A stretch of DNA of 39,409 nt from assembly GCF_026013545.1 (NCBI RefSeq), contig NZ_JAPDOG010000032.1, positions 1-39,409 of the forward strand, given 5' to 3'. This stretch comes from Defluviimonas salinarum. Lineage in GTDB: Bacteria > Pseudomonadota > Alphaproteobacteria > Rhodobacterales > Rhodobacteraceae. The notes beneath the pieces are model-generated. The model did not search any database, was not told where the DNA came from, and worked only from the letters and a program-made list of their open reading frames with translations. The translations under genes were made by a program, and so were the position numbers. Below, in pieces: positions 1-9,207 of the stretch; position 1 is the first letter of the stretch; each line of letters starts with the position of its first letter.

Positions 1-103
1 CGGCGGTCTTGGCTTCCTCGGCCCTGAGGACGGCGCGGCCGTCCGACACCGGCGCGCCGTAGCTGCGCAGAAGGGCCTTGGCCTGGTATTCGTGGATGTT
101 CAT
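1..103 (-). CDS. sucC: Succinyl-CoA synthetase (ADP-forming) beta subunit, N-terminal fragment
   Basis: Only the first 34 codons lie in the window; the gene runs off the left edge. The reverse strand reads MNIHEYQAKALLRSYGAPVS and continues DGRAVLRAEEAKTA, the typical start of SucC, whose ATP-grasp fold grips the nucleotide. With SucD it interconverts succinyl-CoA and succinate with ADP/ATP in the TCA cycle. As the neighbour of a propionate block it would process succinyl-CoA made by methylmalonyl-CoA mutase. The related malate-CoA ligase beta subunit (MtkA) has a similar start and cannot be fully excluded from 34 residues. A hairpin at 162-186 separates it from the symporter, so it may have its own transcript. 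Confidence 0.85.
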   Translation of the reverse strand, partial: MNIHEYQAKALLRSYGAPVSDGRAVLRAEEAKTA

Positions 104-161
104 CGCTGATCCCCGTATGCTCTGTCTCCGGATCACCCGGAGCGTCGATCCGGGCCGTGAC

Positions 162-186
162 GGCGCGCCCCCCCTGGGGACGCGCC
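162..186 (-). terminator. GC-rich hairpin between symporter gene and sucC
   Basis: On the minus strand an 11-base arm starting GGCGCG, a 3-base loop and an 11-base arm ending CGCGCC can pair with one G-T wobble. It lies 14 bases after the symporter stop and 58 bases before the sucC start. There is no clear U-tract on the minus strand, so it may be a weak or factor-assisted terminator or an mRNA stabiliser. Confidence 0.45.
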
Positions 187-200
187 GATTTCTGTGGCGG

Positions 201-1943
201 TCAGTGCCCGGTGGCCACACCCGCACCCTTCGGGACGCGGATCGATTCCACAAGCTCCTGGACCTCGACCGGCGGTTCTTCGGTCACGCTGGAAACGACG
301 TAGGCGACAACGAAGTTGATCAGCGCTCCGACGGCGCCGAACGAGGTCGACTTGATCGACAGCAACAGCGGATCGGCATCCGTGAAGCTGTTGGTGTCGG
401 GCACGAAGAACCAGCCCTTGTGCAGGAAGATATATACCGTCGTGACGATCAGACCGGCAAGCATGCCCGCAATGGCGCCCTTGTCGTTCACACGCTTGGA
501 GAAGATGCCCATCATCAGCGCCGGAAAGATCGACGCCGCGGCGATTCCGAAGGCAAGCGCCACCGTCTGGGCTGCGAAGCCCGGAGGGTTGAGGCCGAGA
601 TAGGTCGCGACCGCGATGGCAATCCCCATCGAGATCCGCGCCGCCAGAAGTTCTCCCTTTTCCGAGATGTTGGGATTGAGTTGCCCCTTGATGAGGTCGT
701 GCGACACCGCCGACGAGATTGCCATCAGAAGACCGGCCGCGGTCGATAGCGCGGCGGCAAGACCACCCGCGGCCACGAGCGCGATGACCCAGCCCGGCAG
801 GTTGGCGATTTCCGGGTTGGCCAGAACGATGATGTCATTGTTCACGGTCAGCTCGTTGGCGTCCTTGTCGCCGACATACTGAATCAGGCCGTCCCCGTTC
901 TTGTCTTCGACCGTCAGGAGTCCGGTCTTCTGCCAGTTGCGGACCCAGTCAAGCTCGGACTTGGTCTCGATGTCGGCAAGCGCGAGGGCATCCGCGCCGG
1001 TACCGTTGGGATAGAATGTGGTGATGAGATTCACGCGGGCCATGGCCCCCACGGCGGGAGCGACCAGGTAGAGCAGCGCTATGAAGACAAGTGCCCAGCC
1101 CGCCGACGACCGCGCATCGGCGACCCGCGGAACGGTGAAGAAACGGACGATGACATGAGGCAGGCCCGCGGTGCCGATCATCAGCGCCACCGTGAAGAGG
1201 AATATGTTGAGCGTCGTGTCCTCCTGGGTCAGGTAGGACTTGAATCCAAGATCGGTCACCAGCCCCTCGAGCGTTACCAGGAGCGGTTCTCCCGTCGACT
1301 TGGCGTCGGCGAAGAGACCGAGCGGCGGGATCGGGTTTCCCGTCAGTTGCAACGAGATGAATATCGCCGGGATCGTGTACGCGAAGATCAGCACGACGTA
1401 TTGCGCAACCTGGGTATACGTGATGCCCTTCATGCCGCCGAGAACGGCATATGCGAACACGATCGCCGCGCCTATGTAGAGACCCGTCGAACTCGACACT
1501 TCCAGGAAGCGCGAAAACGCGACGCCGACGCCAGTCATCTGACCGATAACGTAGGTGATCGACGCGATGATGAGGCAGATGACGGCCACAAGCCGCGCTG
1601 CCTTCGAATAGAACCGGTCACCAATGAACTCCGGCACCGTGAACTTGCCGAACTTGCGCAGGTAAGGTGCAAGCAGCATCGCCAGAAGCACGTAGCCGCC
1701 GGTCCAGCCCATGAGATAGGCCGAGCTGTCGTATCCCCCGAAAGCGATAAGGCCCGCCATCGAGATGAATGAGGCTGCCGACATCCAGTCGGCTCCCGTT
1801 GCCATGCCGTTCAGGACCGGGTGAACGCCGCGGCCGGCGGCGTAGAACTCCGCGGTCGAGCCCGCGCGAGCCCAGATAGCGATGCCAATATAAAGCGCGA
1901 AAGTCGCACCGACGACGAGAAGGTTAAGCGTATACTGGTCCAT
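201..1943 (-). CDS. Sodium/solute symporter, VC_2705-type large subunit (acetate/carboxylate-like permease)
   Basis: The protein has 580 residues and is a polytopic inner-membrane protein of the SSS family, with about 13 hydrophobic segments. It resembles ActP-type permeases, for example TGADWMSAASFISMAGLIAF near residues 47-66 and the segments around GGMKGITYTQ. A polar insert near residues 290-370 falls between membrane segments. The start at 1943 is chosen because the longer reading to 2180 only reads through the preceding gene in another frame, and GAGGTG stands just upstream of this ATG. It follows the DUF4212 gene by 5 bases, the standard small/large subunit pair of this subfamily. The substrate is not shown by sequence; acetate, propionate or a similar carboxylate fits the neighbours. 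Confidence 0.9.
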   Translation of the reverse strand: MDQYTLNLLVVGATFALYIGIAIWARAGSTAEFYAAGRGVHPVLNGMATGADWMSAASFISMAGLIAFGGYDSSAYLMGWTGGYVLLAMLLAPYLRKFGKFTVPEFIGDRFYSKAARLVAVICLIIASITYVIGQMTGVGVAFSRFLEVSSSTGLYIGAAIVFAYAVLGGMKGITYTQVAQYVVLIFAYTIPAIFISLQLTGNPIPPLGLFADAKSTGEPLLVTLEGLVTDLGFKSYLTQEDTTLNIFLFTVALMIGTAGLPHVIVRFFTVPRVADARSSAGWALVFIALLYLVAPAVGAMARVNLITTFYPNGTGADALALADIETKSELDWVRNWQKTGLLTVEDKNGDGLIQYVGDKDANELTVNNDIIVLANPEIANLPGWVIALVAAGGLAAALSTAAGLLMAISSAVSHDLIKGQLNPNISEKGELLAARISMGIAIAVATYLGLNPPGFAAQTVALAFGIAAASIFPALMMGIFSKRVNDKGAIAGMLAGLIVTTVYIFLHKGWFFVPDTNSFTDADPLLLSIKSTSFGAVGALINFVVAYVVSSVTEEPPVEVQELVESIRVPKGAGVATGH

Positions 1944-1948
1944 GACCG

Positions 1949-2209
1949 TCACACCTCGTCGACGCCGTGTTCGCGGTCGAGCCGGTTCATCCGCCAGGCG
2001 TAGAAGAAAATCAGTGCGAGGAAGACGAGGATCGAGCCCTGCTGGGCGAACCAGAAACCGAGATCGGCGCCGCCGACATTGATGCCCATCAGCATCGGCC
2101 GCAGGATGATCCCGAAGCCGAAGGACACCAAAGCCCAGACGACGAGGCTCCACAGGATGATGCGGAGATTGGCTTTCCAATAATCGTTTGCGTGTTGTTG
2201 TGCGATCAT
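1949..2209 (-). CDS. DUF4212 small subunit of sodium/substrate symporter
   Basis: The product has 86 residues with two membrane helices (about residues 15-38 and 55-75) and a short charged tail. The N-terminal YWKANLRIILWSLVVWALVS pattern is typical of DUF4212 proteins. Members are nearly always encoded just before a VC_2705-type symporter and are thought to be its small subunit, as is the case here with a 5-base gap. AAGGAAC precedes the ATG. The two genes are almost certainly co-translated. The role of the small subunit (assembly, stability or transport) is not visible from sequence. Confidence 0.9.
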   Translation of the reverse strand: MIAQQHANDYWKANLRIILWSLVVWALVSFGFGIILRPMLMGINVGGADLGFWFAQQGSILVFLALIFFYAWRMNRLDREHGVDEV

Positions 2210-2270
2210 TTCACGTGTTCCTTGTTACGTTCGCCCGACAATGCATCCGGATGCGGGCCGTCCGTTTTGA

Positions 2271-2954
2271 CTAGGATTTCGCCGTATCAACCATTGTCGT
2301 CAGCACGGATGCGATCTCGTCGATATCGGCCATGGCATCGACCCTCACTAGCACTCCGCGTGTGTCGTAGAAGGCGATCAGCGGCGCCGTTTCGGCGTGG
2401 TAGGCCTTGAGCCTCTGGCCCGCCGTCTCGGCATTGTCGTCGGCGCGACGCTTGAAACTCGTGCCATCGCACTTGTCGCAGACGCCGTCTTTCGACGGTC
2501 GCTTGCTCACCTCGTGATAACCCTCGCCGCACGCCGCGCAGGTATAGCGTCCGACCACCCGCTCGATCATCGCCGCGTCGTCGACGTCGAGAGAAATCAC
2601 GAGGTCGATGCCGGATTGCCTTGCGTCCAGCAGCGCCTCCAGCGCTTCGGCCTGACCGATGGTCCGGGGAAAGCCGTCGAGGATCACGCCGGCGCCGGTG
2701 TCGTCCCGGTCGAGGCGCTCCATGAGAACCCGAAGGACCACATCGTCAGGGACGAGACCACCCGCCTCCATGACTGCTTTAGCGGCGCGTCCCGCCTCGG
2801 TTCCCGCTGCGACCGCCTCGCGCAGGAGGTCGCCGGTGGAAAGCTGGACGAGGCCGTGCGCCTCGGCGAGCATCCGCGCCTGCGTACCCTTTCCCGCACC
2901 GGGCGGTCCCAGCAGGATCAGGTTGACCGGCCGGGCTTCGACTTCCGCATTCAT
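2271..2954 (-). CDS. adk: Adenylate kinase
   Basis: Interconverts ATP plus AMP and two ADP in the cytosol. The 227-residue protein shows the P-loop GPPGAGKGT (16-24), the DGFPRT motif (93-98) and a long LID. The LID carries four cysteines (139, 142, 159, 162) in a CxxC...CxxC zinc-type arrangement. GGAGGA lies 8 bases before the ATG. In this family the housekeeping adk is usually in the ribosomal-protein cluster; this copy sits between a phasin and a carboxylate symporter in a block with the AMP-forming PrpE, so it may serve AMP recycling during acid activation. Whether another adk exists in the genome cannot be seen. Confidence 0.95.
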   Translation of the reverse strand: MNAEVEARPVNLILLGPPGAGKGTQARMLAEAHGLVQLSTGDLLREAVAAGTEAGRAAKAVMEAGGLVPDDVVLRVLMERLDRDDTGAGVILDGFPRTIGQAEALEALLDARQSGIDLVISLDVDDAAMIERVVGRYTCAACGEGYHEVSKRPSKDGVCDKCDGTSFKRRADDNAETAGQRLKAYHAETAPLIAFYDTRGVLVRVDAMADIDEIASVLTTMVDTAKS

Positions 2955-3010
2955 CGTGGATCCTCCATCTGTCGCGCGTGTCGGGTGGGATGCCGGGAAC
3001 GCTTGCCCGG

Positions 3011-3451
3011 TCAGCCCTTCCGCACTTCGCGCACGGCTTCCTTCACCCGGGCCTCCATGATGGCGGCGGCGTCGTCCTGAGCCTTTCGGGCGGCACTCGC
3101 GAATTCCGCCATCAGGATCAGCGCCTTTTCGACGGCGCGACGGTAGACCTCCTTCGGATCCAGCGTCCCCGTACCGCCGGGCTTGTTCGCCTTCTTGATC
3201 TCCTCCTGCGCGCCCGAGGTCACCTCCTCGAAGATCGCCATCTGCTTGCGATAGAAGTCCTGGTAGGCTTCGGCGGCGGCCCGGTTCGCGGCCATCATCG
3301 CCTCGAAGTTCTTCTGGTTGCTGGCGATAAGTTCGCCCATGTCGAAGGGCTGGTCGGCGGCCGATTTCAGCGCGGACTGGAACTCTTCCGCGTTGAACAT
3401 CTTCGCGATCCGGTCGGGATCGAACATCTTCATGATTTCCTTGTAGTCCAT
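3011..3451 (-). CDS. Phasin family protein (PHA granule-associated)
   Basis: The 146-residue protein is alanine-, glutamate- and lysine-rich, mostly helical, without a signal peptide or membrane segment. It has a phasin-like core around residues 35-110 with FDMGELIASNQKNFEAMMAA, followed by AYQDFYRKQ. Phasins coat polyhydroxyalkanoate granules and control their size. The start at 3451 (MDYKEIMKMF) is preferred over the longer frame to 3634 because AGGAGA lies just upstream and the extension only reads through lpdA in another frame. It begins 10 bases after lpdA ends and shares the block with phaC and phaB, which supports the granule role. Gene name phaP would be reasonable but the family is diverse. 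Confidence 0.85.
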   Translation of the reverse strand: MDYKEIMKMFDPDRIAKMFNAEEFQSALKSAADQPFDMGELIASNQKNFEAMMAANRAAAEAYQDFYRKQMAIFEEVTSGAQEEIKKANKPGGTGTLDPKEVYRRAVEKALILMAEFASAARKAQDDAAAIMEARVKEAVREVRKG

Positions 3452-3461
3452 TGGCTCTCTC

Positions 3462-5198
3462 CTATGTCTTCCGCTTGGGCGGGATGAGATCGGTAATCGT
3501 GCCTTCGAACATTTCGGCGGCGAAGTTGACGGTTTCGCTGAGCGTCGGGTGCGGGTGGATGGTGTGGCCGAGGTCGACGGCGTCGGCGCCCATTTCGATG
3601 GCGAGTGCGACTTCGGCGATGAGGTCGCCGGCATTGGGGCCGACGATGCCGGCGCCGATGACGCGGTCGTCGGTCTCGTCGAAGAGGACCTTGGTCATGC
3701 CCTCGGAGCGGCCCAGAGACAGCGAGCGGCCGGAGGCGGCCCAGGGGAAGCTGCCCTTGCCGACCTTGATCCCGCGCTCCTTCGCCTGCGCCTCGGTGAG
3801 CCCGACCCAGGCGACCTCGGGGTCGGTATAGGCGACCGAGGGGATGACGCGGGCGTCGAAGTGTCGGTTCTGCCCGGCCGCGGCCTCGGCGGCGACCTTG
3901 CCCTCATGCACCGCCTTGTGGGCGAGCATCGGCTGGCCGACGACATCGCCGATGGCGAAGATGTGGCGCTGGCCGGTGCGCTGCTGGCTGTCAACGGCGA
4001 TGAAGCCGCGCTCGTCGACCGCGACGCCGGCCTTTTCGGCGTCGATCAGCTTGCCGTTCGGCCGCCGCCCGACCGCGACGAGCACCTTGTCGAACGTGTC
4101 GGTGATTGTCCCGCCCTTCTCGTCCTCGAAGGTGACCTTGAGGCCGCCTTTCTGTGCCTCGACCGCCGTGACCCTGGTCTTCAGCAGGATCTTCTCGTAG
4201 CGGCCCTCGATCCGTTTGTGCAGGGGCTTCACGATGTCCTTGTCGGCGCCGGGGATGATCTGGTCCATCAGCTCGACGACGGTGATCTTCGAGCCGAGCG
4301 CGTCGTAGACGCAGGCCATCTCGAGCCCGATGATGCCGCCGCCGAGCACGAGCAGGCGCTTGGGGATGCCGTCGAGCTCCAGGGCGCCGGTGGAGTCGAT
4401 CACGCGGGGGTCGTCATGCGGGATGAAGGGCAGCGTCACCGGCTCTGAGCCGGCGGCGATGATGCACTGGTCGAAGCTGACCTTCGTCACCTTGCCGTCC
4501 TTCTCGACCGCGATCATGTTCGGGCCGGTGAAGCGGCCATAGCCGTTCACGATCTGAACCTTGCGCCCCTTGGCGAGGCCCGAGAGCCCGCCCGTGAGCT
4601 GCTTGACGACAGAGGCTTTCCAGCCTTCGAGCTTCTTGATGTCGACCTTGGGCTTGGCGAAGGTGATGCCGTGATCGGCCATCTCCCCGGCCTCGGTGAT
4701 GACCTTGGCGGCGTGGAGAAGCGCCTTCGAGGGGATGCAGCCGACATTGAGGCAGACGCCGCCGAGCGTGGCGTCCTTCTCGACCAGCACGACCTTCTTG
4801 CCGAGATCGGCGGCGCGGAAGGCGGCCGTGTAGCCGCCGGGGCCGGAGCCGAGCACGACGACCTCGCCGTGGATGTCGCCGGCTCCCGTCGCGGTGCCAC
4901 TTGCGGCCACGGAGACCGGCGCGACGGGAGCGGGACTTTCGGCGCGGGCGGGGGGAGCAGCCGCCGCGCCTTCAACGTCAAGGACGAGGATCGGGGCGCC
5001 TTCGGAGACCCTGTCGCCCTCCTTGACCTTGATCTCCTTGACCTTGCCGGCGGCGGGCGAAGGAACCTCCATCGTCGCCTTGTCGGACTCAAGTTCGATC
5101 AGCGGGTCCTCGGCGGCGACGGTGTCGCCAACCGAGACGAGAATCGCGATGACCGGGACGTCGGAGAAGTCGCCGATGTCGGGCACTTTCACTTCCAT
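3462..5198 (-). CDS. lpdA: Dihydrolipoyl dehydrogenase (E3) with N-terminal lipoyl domain
   Basis: E3 of the pyruvate dehydrogenase complex; it reoxidises dihydrolipoyl groups and reduces NAD+. The 578-residue chain begins with a lipoyl domain (1-75; lipoyl-lysine K40 in ELESDKATME). An Ala/Pro linker follows, then the FAD domain with GSGPGGYTAA (118-126) and the redox disulfide CLNVGC (C149, C154). The interface His-Glu pair is H550 and E555 in HPHPTLSE. A lipoyl domain on E3 is a known variant, often seen in PDH operons with an AceE-type E1. Its first 65 residues are almost identical to those of the adjacent aceF product. The start follows aceF by 10 bases with GAGGGGG upstream. Confidence 0.95.
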   Translation of the reverse strand: MEVKVPDIGDFSDVPVIAILVSVGDTVAAEDPLIELESDKATMEVPSPAAGKVKEIKVKEGDRVSEGAPILVLDVEGAAAAPPARAESPAPVAPVSVAASGTATGAGDIHGEVVVLGSGPGGYTAAFRAADLGKKVVLVEKDATLGGVCLNVGCIPSKALLHAAKVITEAGEMADHGITFAKPKVDIKKLEGWKASVVKQLTGGLSGLAKGRKVQIVNGYGRFTGPNMIAVEKDGKVTKVSFDQCIIAAGSEPVTLPFIPHDDPRVIDSTGALELDGIPKRLLVLGGGIIGLEMACVYDALGSKITVVELMDQIIPGADKDIVKPLHKRIEGRYEKILLKTRVTAVEAQKGGLKVTFEDEKGGTITDTFDKVLVAVGRRPNGKLIDAEKAGVAVDERGFIAVDSQQRTGQRHIFAIGDVVGQPMLAHKAVHEGKVAAEAAAGQNRHFDARVIPSVAYTDPEVAWVGLTEAQAKERGIKVGKGSFPWAASGRSLSLGRSEGMTKVLFDETDDRVIGAGIVGPNAGDLIAEVALAIEMGADAVDLGHTIHPHPTLSETVNFAAEMFEGTITDLIPPKRKT

Positions 5199-5208
5199 GG
5201 CGGCCCCC

Positions 5209-6489
5209 TCAGAGCATCAGCCGGCGCACATCGCCGAGCAGGTGTTTCAGCGTCGCGCAGAACCGCGCGGCGAGCGCCCCGTCGATGGCGCGGTGGTCGT
5301 AGGAGAGGCTCATGGGTTGCATCAGGCGCGGCACGAACTTCTCGGCGACCGGATCCCAGACCGGCCCGAGCTTCGACCGCGTGAGCCCGAGGATCGCCAC
5401 TTCCGGTGCGTTGACGATCGGCGTGAACGAGGTGCCGCCGATCCCGCCGAGAGACGAGATGGTGAAGCTCGCCCCCGACATGTCGTCACCCTTCAGCTTG
5501 CCGTCGCGGGCCTTGGCAGAGATCTCGCCAAGCTCCTTCGAGATCTCGATGATCCCCTTGCGGTCGGCATCGCGGATCACCGGCACGACGAGGCCGTTCG
5601 GCGTGTCGGCGGCGAAGCCGATATGGTAGTAGGACTTGCGGATGAGCTTGTCGCCATCGGGATGGATCGAGCTGTTGACCTCCCAGTGGGTCTTCAGCGC
5701 CGACACGCTCGCCTTGATGGCGAAGCTGAGCAGTGTCACGCGGTAGCCCTCGGCCTTGGCATCGGCGTCGAGTTCCTTGCGATACTTGTCGAGCCCGGTG
5801 ATGTCGGCCTCGTCGTTGTGGGTGACATGCGGGATGTTGAGCCAGGAGCGGTGCAGCGCGGGGCCCGAAAGCTTCTTGATCCGCGGCATCTCCACGTCCT
5901 CGACGGGGCCGAACCTGGTAAAGTCGACCGCCGGGATCGGCGGGATGCCCATGCCGCCCGGCGCGGCCGCGCCAGCGGCCGGCGCGGCGGTCGCCTTGAA
6001 GAAGTTCGTCACGTCCTCGCGCAGGATGCGGCCCTTGCGGCCGGTGCCGTTGACCCGCGCGAGATCGACGCCGAGTTGCCGGGCGAAGGCGCGCACCGAG
6101 GGAGAGGCATGGGACTTGCCGAAGCCCGCATCGGTGACGGCGGACGGCGCCGCCGCGACGGGCGCGGCCGGTGCGGCGGGGGCAGCCGGGTGCGCGCCGG
6201 CCGGCGCGGGGGCGGCGGATTTCTTCTCGTCCCCTGCCGGCGCCGCGCCCGCGCCGTCGCCCTCCAGCAGTAGGATCAGCGAGCCTTCGGAGACCTTGTC
6301 GCCCTCCTTTACCCTGATCTCCGCAACCTTGCCGGCGGCGGGAGAGGGTACCTCCATCGTCGCCTTGTCGCTTTCCAGCTCGATCAGCGGGTCCTCCGCC
6401 GCGACGCTGTCGCCGACACTGACCAGGATGGTGATGACCGGAACGTCGGAGAAGTCGCCGATATCGGGCACTTTCACTTCGATTGCCAT
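5209..6489 (-). CDS. aceF: Pyruvate dehydrogenase complex dihydrolipoamide acetyltransferase (E2)
   Basis: Core of the PDH complex; it passes acetyl from lipoate to CoA. The 426-residue protein has one lipoyl domain (1-78, lipoyl-lysine K42) and a long Ala/Pro-rich linker (about 79-125). The peripheral-subunit-binding domain follows (129-166, SPSVRAFARQLGVD...GRILREDV), then the catalytic domain with the HxxxDG active-site motif (H399, D403). It carries one lipoyl domain where E. coli AceF carries three. The ATG at 6489 is chosen because GAGGAG sits 7 bases upstream; the longer reading to 6516 would start inside the intergenic gap. It follows aceE by 23 bases. Confidence 0.95.
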   Translation of the reverse strand: MAIEVKVPDIGDFSDVPVITILVSVGDSVAAEDPLIELESDKATMEVPSPAAGKVAEIRVKEGDKVSEGSLILLLEGDGAGAAPAGDEKKSAAPAPAGAHPAAPAAPAAPVAAAPSAVTDAGFGKSHASPSVRAFARQLGVDLARVNGTGRKGRILREDVTNFFKATAAPAAGAAAPGGMGIPPIPAVDFTRFGPVEDVEMPRIKKLSGPALHRSWLNIPHVTHNDEADITGLDKYRKELDADAKAEGYRVTLLSFAIKASVSALKTHWEVNSSIHPDGDKLIRKSYYHIGFAADTPNGLVVPVIRDADRKGIIEISKELGEISAKARDGKLKGDDMSGASFTISSLGGIGGTSFTPIVNAPEVAILGLTRSKLGPVWDPVAEKFVPRLMQPMSLSYDHRAIDGALAARFCATLKHLLGDVRRLML

Positions 6490-6512
6490 GATCTGTCTCC
6501 TCGTTTCGGCCG

Positions 6513-9171
6513 TCACGCGAGCCGCGGGTTCGGCTTGCCGCCGTCGATGTCGTATTTCTTGAGCGCCGCCTCGAGGTCCTTCTTCGTCACCGCCCCTTCG
6601 CGGTAAAGTTCGACCATGGCCGCGGCGGCGATGTGGTTCGCGTCGACCTCGAAAAATCGCCGCAGGTTCACCCGGCTGTCCGAGCGGCCGTAGCCGTCGG
6701 TGCCGAGAACCGTGAAGCGGTTCGGCACGAAGGCACGGATCTGCTCGGCGTAGTTCTTCATGTAGTCGGTTGCGGCGATCACCGGGCCCTGCGCCTTTTG
6801 CAGCTGCCGCGTCACGAAGGGCACGCGTTCGTCGGCGAAGGGGTTGAGCCGGTTGTGCCGCGCACAGTCCTGACCGTCACGGGCAAGCTCGTTGAGGCTG
6901 GTGGCGGACCAGATGTCGGAAGTGACCCCGAAGTCGGCCTTCAGTATCTCGGCGGCCCTGATCGCCTGCATCAGGATCGTGCCGGAGCCCACGAGGTTGA
7001 CGTGCTTCTTGCCCGGCTTCTTCGTTTCCCGGAACCGGTAGAGACCCCTGATGATGTCCTCCTCGACGCCCATCGGCATGTCGGGATGGGCGTAGTTCTC
7101 GTTCATCAGGGTCAGGTAGAAGTAGACGTCGTCCTGGTCGACGAACATCCGCTTCAGCCCGTGATGAACAATCACCGCCACCTCGTAGCTGAAGGTCGGG
7201 TCGTAGCTGATGCAGTTCGGGATCGTGCCCGCGAGGATGTGGCTGTGGCCGTCCTCGTGCTGGAGCCCCTCGCCGTTCAGCGTCGTCCGGCCCGCCGTGC
7301 CGCCGAGCATGAAGCCCCGCGCCCGGCTGTCACCGGCGGCCCAGGCCAGATCGCCGATCCGCTGGAAGCCGAACATCGAGTAGTAGATGAAGAACGGGAT
7401 CATCGGCACGCCGTGATTGGAATAGGACGTTGCTGCCGCAATCCAGTCGGCCATGGCACCGGCCTCGTTGATGCCCTCCTGCAGCACCTGGCCGTCGGTC
7501 GTCTCCTTGTAGAACATCATCTGGTCGGCATCCTCGGGCGTGTAGTTCTGCCCGAGCGGATTGTAGATGCCGGCCGAGCGGAACAGCCCCTCCATCCCGA
7601 AGGTGCGGCTCTCGTCCGGCACGATCGGCACGACATGCTTGCCCACGCCCTTGTCCCTGAGAAGCGTCGTCAGGATCCGCACGAAGGCCATCGTCGTCGA
7701 TATCTCGCGGTCGCCGGTGCCCTTGAGCTGGCCCTCGAACTTGTCGAGCGCGGGGATGTCGAGCTTCGGTGCATTCCGCCAGTCGCGCTTCGGGAAGTCG
7801 CCGCCCAGCGCCTTGCGGCGGTCGGCGAGGTAGGATTTCTGCGCGTTGTTGAGGCTGACGAAGGGCGCCTTCGGCAGGTCCTTGTCCTCGACCGGGATCT
7901 TGAAGCGGTCGCGGAACTCGCGCAGCTGCTCCTCGGCCAGCTTCTTCTGCTGGTGTGTGACGTTCTGGCCCTCGCCGGCCGAGCCCATGCCGTAGCCCTT
8001 GACGGTCTTCACCAAAAGGCAGGTCGGCTGGCCGCGGGTTTCGGCCGCGCGCTTGAAGGCGGTATAGACCTTCTCGGGGTCATGCCCGCCGCGGCTCAGC
8101 GACCAGACCTGCTCGTCGCTCCAGTCCTCGACCAGCGCCGCCGTCTCGGGATACTTGCCGAAGAAGTGCTTGCGGATATAGGCGCCGTCCTTCGACTTGA
8201 AGGTCTGGTAGTCGCCGTCCACCGTCTCGTCCATCAGCTGGCGCAGCCGGCCGGTCACGTCCTTCTCCAGCAGCGCGTCACCAGCCCTTGCCCCACAAGA
8301 GCTTGATCACGTTCCAGCCCGCGCCGCGGAAGTCGCCTTCGAGCTCCTGCACGATCTTGCCGTTGCCCCGGACCGGCCCGTCGAGCCGCTGCAGGTTGCA
8401 GTTGACGACGAAGATCAGGTTGTCGAGCTCCTCCCGCGCCGCGAGGTCGATGGCGCCCCGGCTTTCCGGCTCGTCCATCTCGCCGTCGCCGAGGAAGCAC
8501 CAGACCTTGCGGTCGGCCATGTCGATCAGGCCGCGGTTGTGCATGTATTTCATGAACCGCGCCTGGTAGATCGCCATCAGCGGGCCGAGCCCCATCGAGA
8601 CGGTCGGAAACTGCCAGTAATCCGGCATCAGCCAGGGATGCGGGTAGGAGGAAAGCCCGCCGCCCGCGACCTCGGAGCGGAAGTTCTCCAGTTCCTTCTC
8701 GCTGATCCTGCCTTCCATGAACGACCGCGCGTAGATGCCGGGGATCACATGGCCCTGGAAGAACACCAGGTCGCCGCCATGGATCGCGGATTTCGAACGC
8801 CAGAAATGGTTGAGTCCGATGTCGTACATCACCGCCGAGGAGGCGAAGGACGCGATATGGCCGCCATATTCGCTGCTCTCCTTGTTGCGGCGAACCACGG
8901 TCGCCATCGCGTTCCAGCGGTTGATGGTGCGGATGCGCCATTCCATCTTCAGATCGCCGGGAAACTCCGCCTGATCGTCGGCCGGGATCGTGTTCTGGTA
9001 CGGGGTCGTCGACGAAAACGGCAGCATCGCACCCGCCGCGCGGGCCTGGCTCACAGCCCTGTCCAGAAGAAAATGCGCCCGATCCGCGCCGTCGCGCTCG
9101 ATCACGTCGGCGATAGCATCCTGCCATTCCCGGCTTTCGACGGGGTCTATGTCGGTGGTGCGTTCGTTCAT
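6513..9171 (-). pseudogene. aceE: Pyruvate dehydrogenase E1 (homodimeric AceE type), single-base frameshift
   Basis: ThDP-dependent decarboxylation of pyruvate and acetylation of E2 lipoate. The N-terminal part (8278-9171, 297 residues) carries catalytic-type histidines H105 and H141 and the ThDP motif GDG (228-230) to NCN (257-259). It ends at ...LLWGKGW followed by TGA. The rest (6513 to about 8277) continues in another frame with DALLEKDVTGRLRQLMDETV, which is what AceE proteins show next. One extra T after the TGG codon explains the break; without it the product would be 885 residues, normal for AceE. Both halves are well conserved and the downstream E2 and E3 genes are intact. A recent mutation or a sequencing error is therefore more likely than old decay. 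Strict recoding is considered in the findings. Confidence 0.9.
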
Positions 9172-9207
9172 CTCTGCGGCCCTCGTCTGCGGGGTGGTAC
9201 CGGTCGA

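Noticed and set aside
8272-8282. Programmed +1 frameshift in aceE like that of prfB
   Set aside because: The slip would start from a Trp codon whose tRNA re-pairs poorly with GGU, the spacing differs from prfB, and AceE is not known to use recoding. Kept only as a minor alternative.
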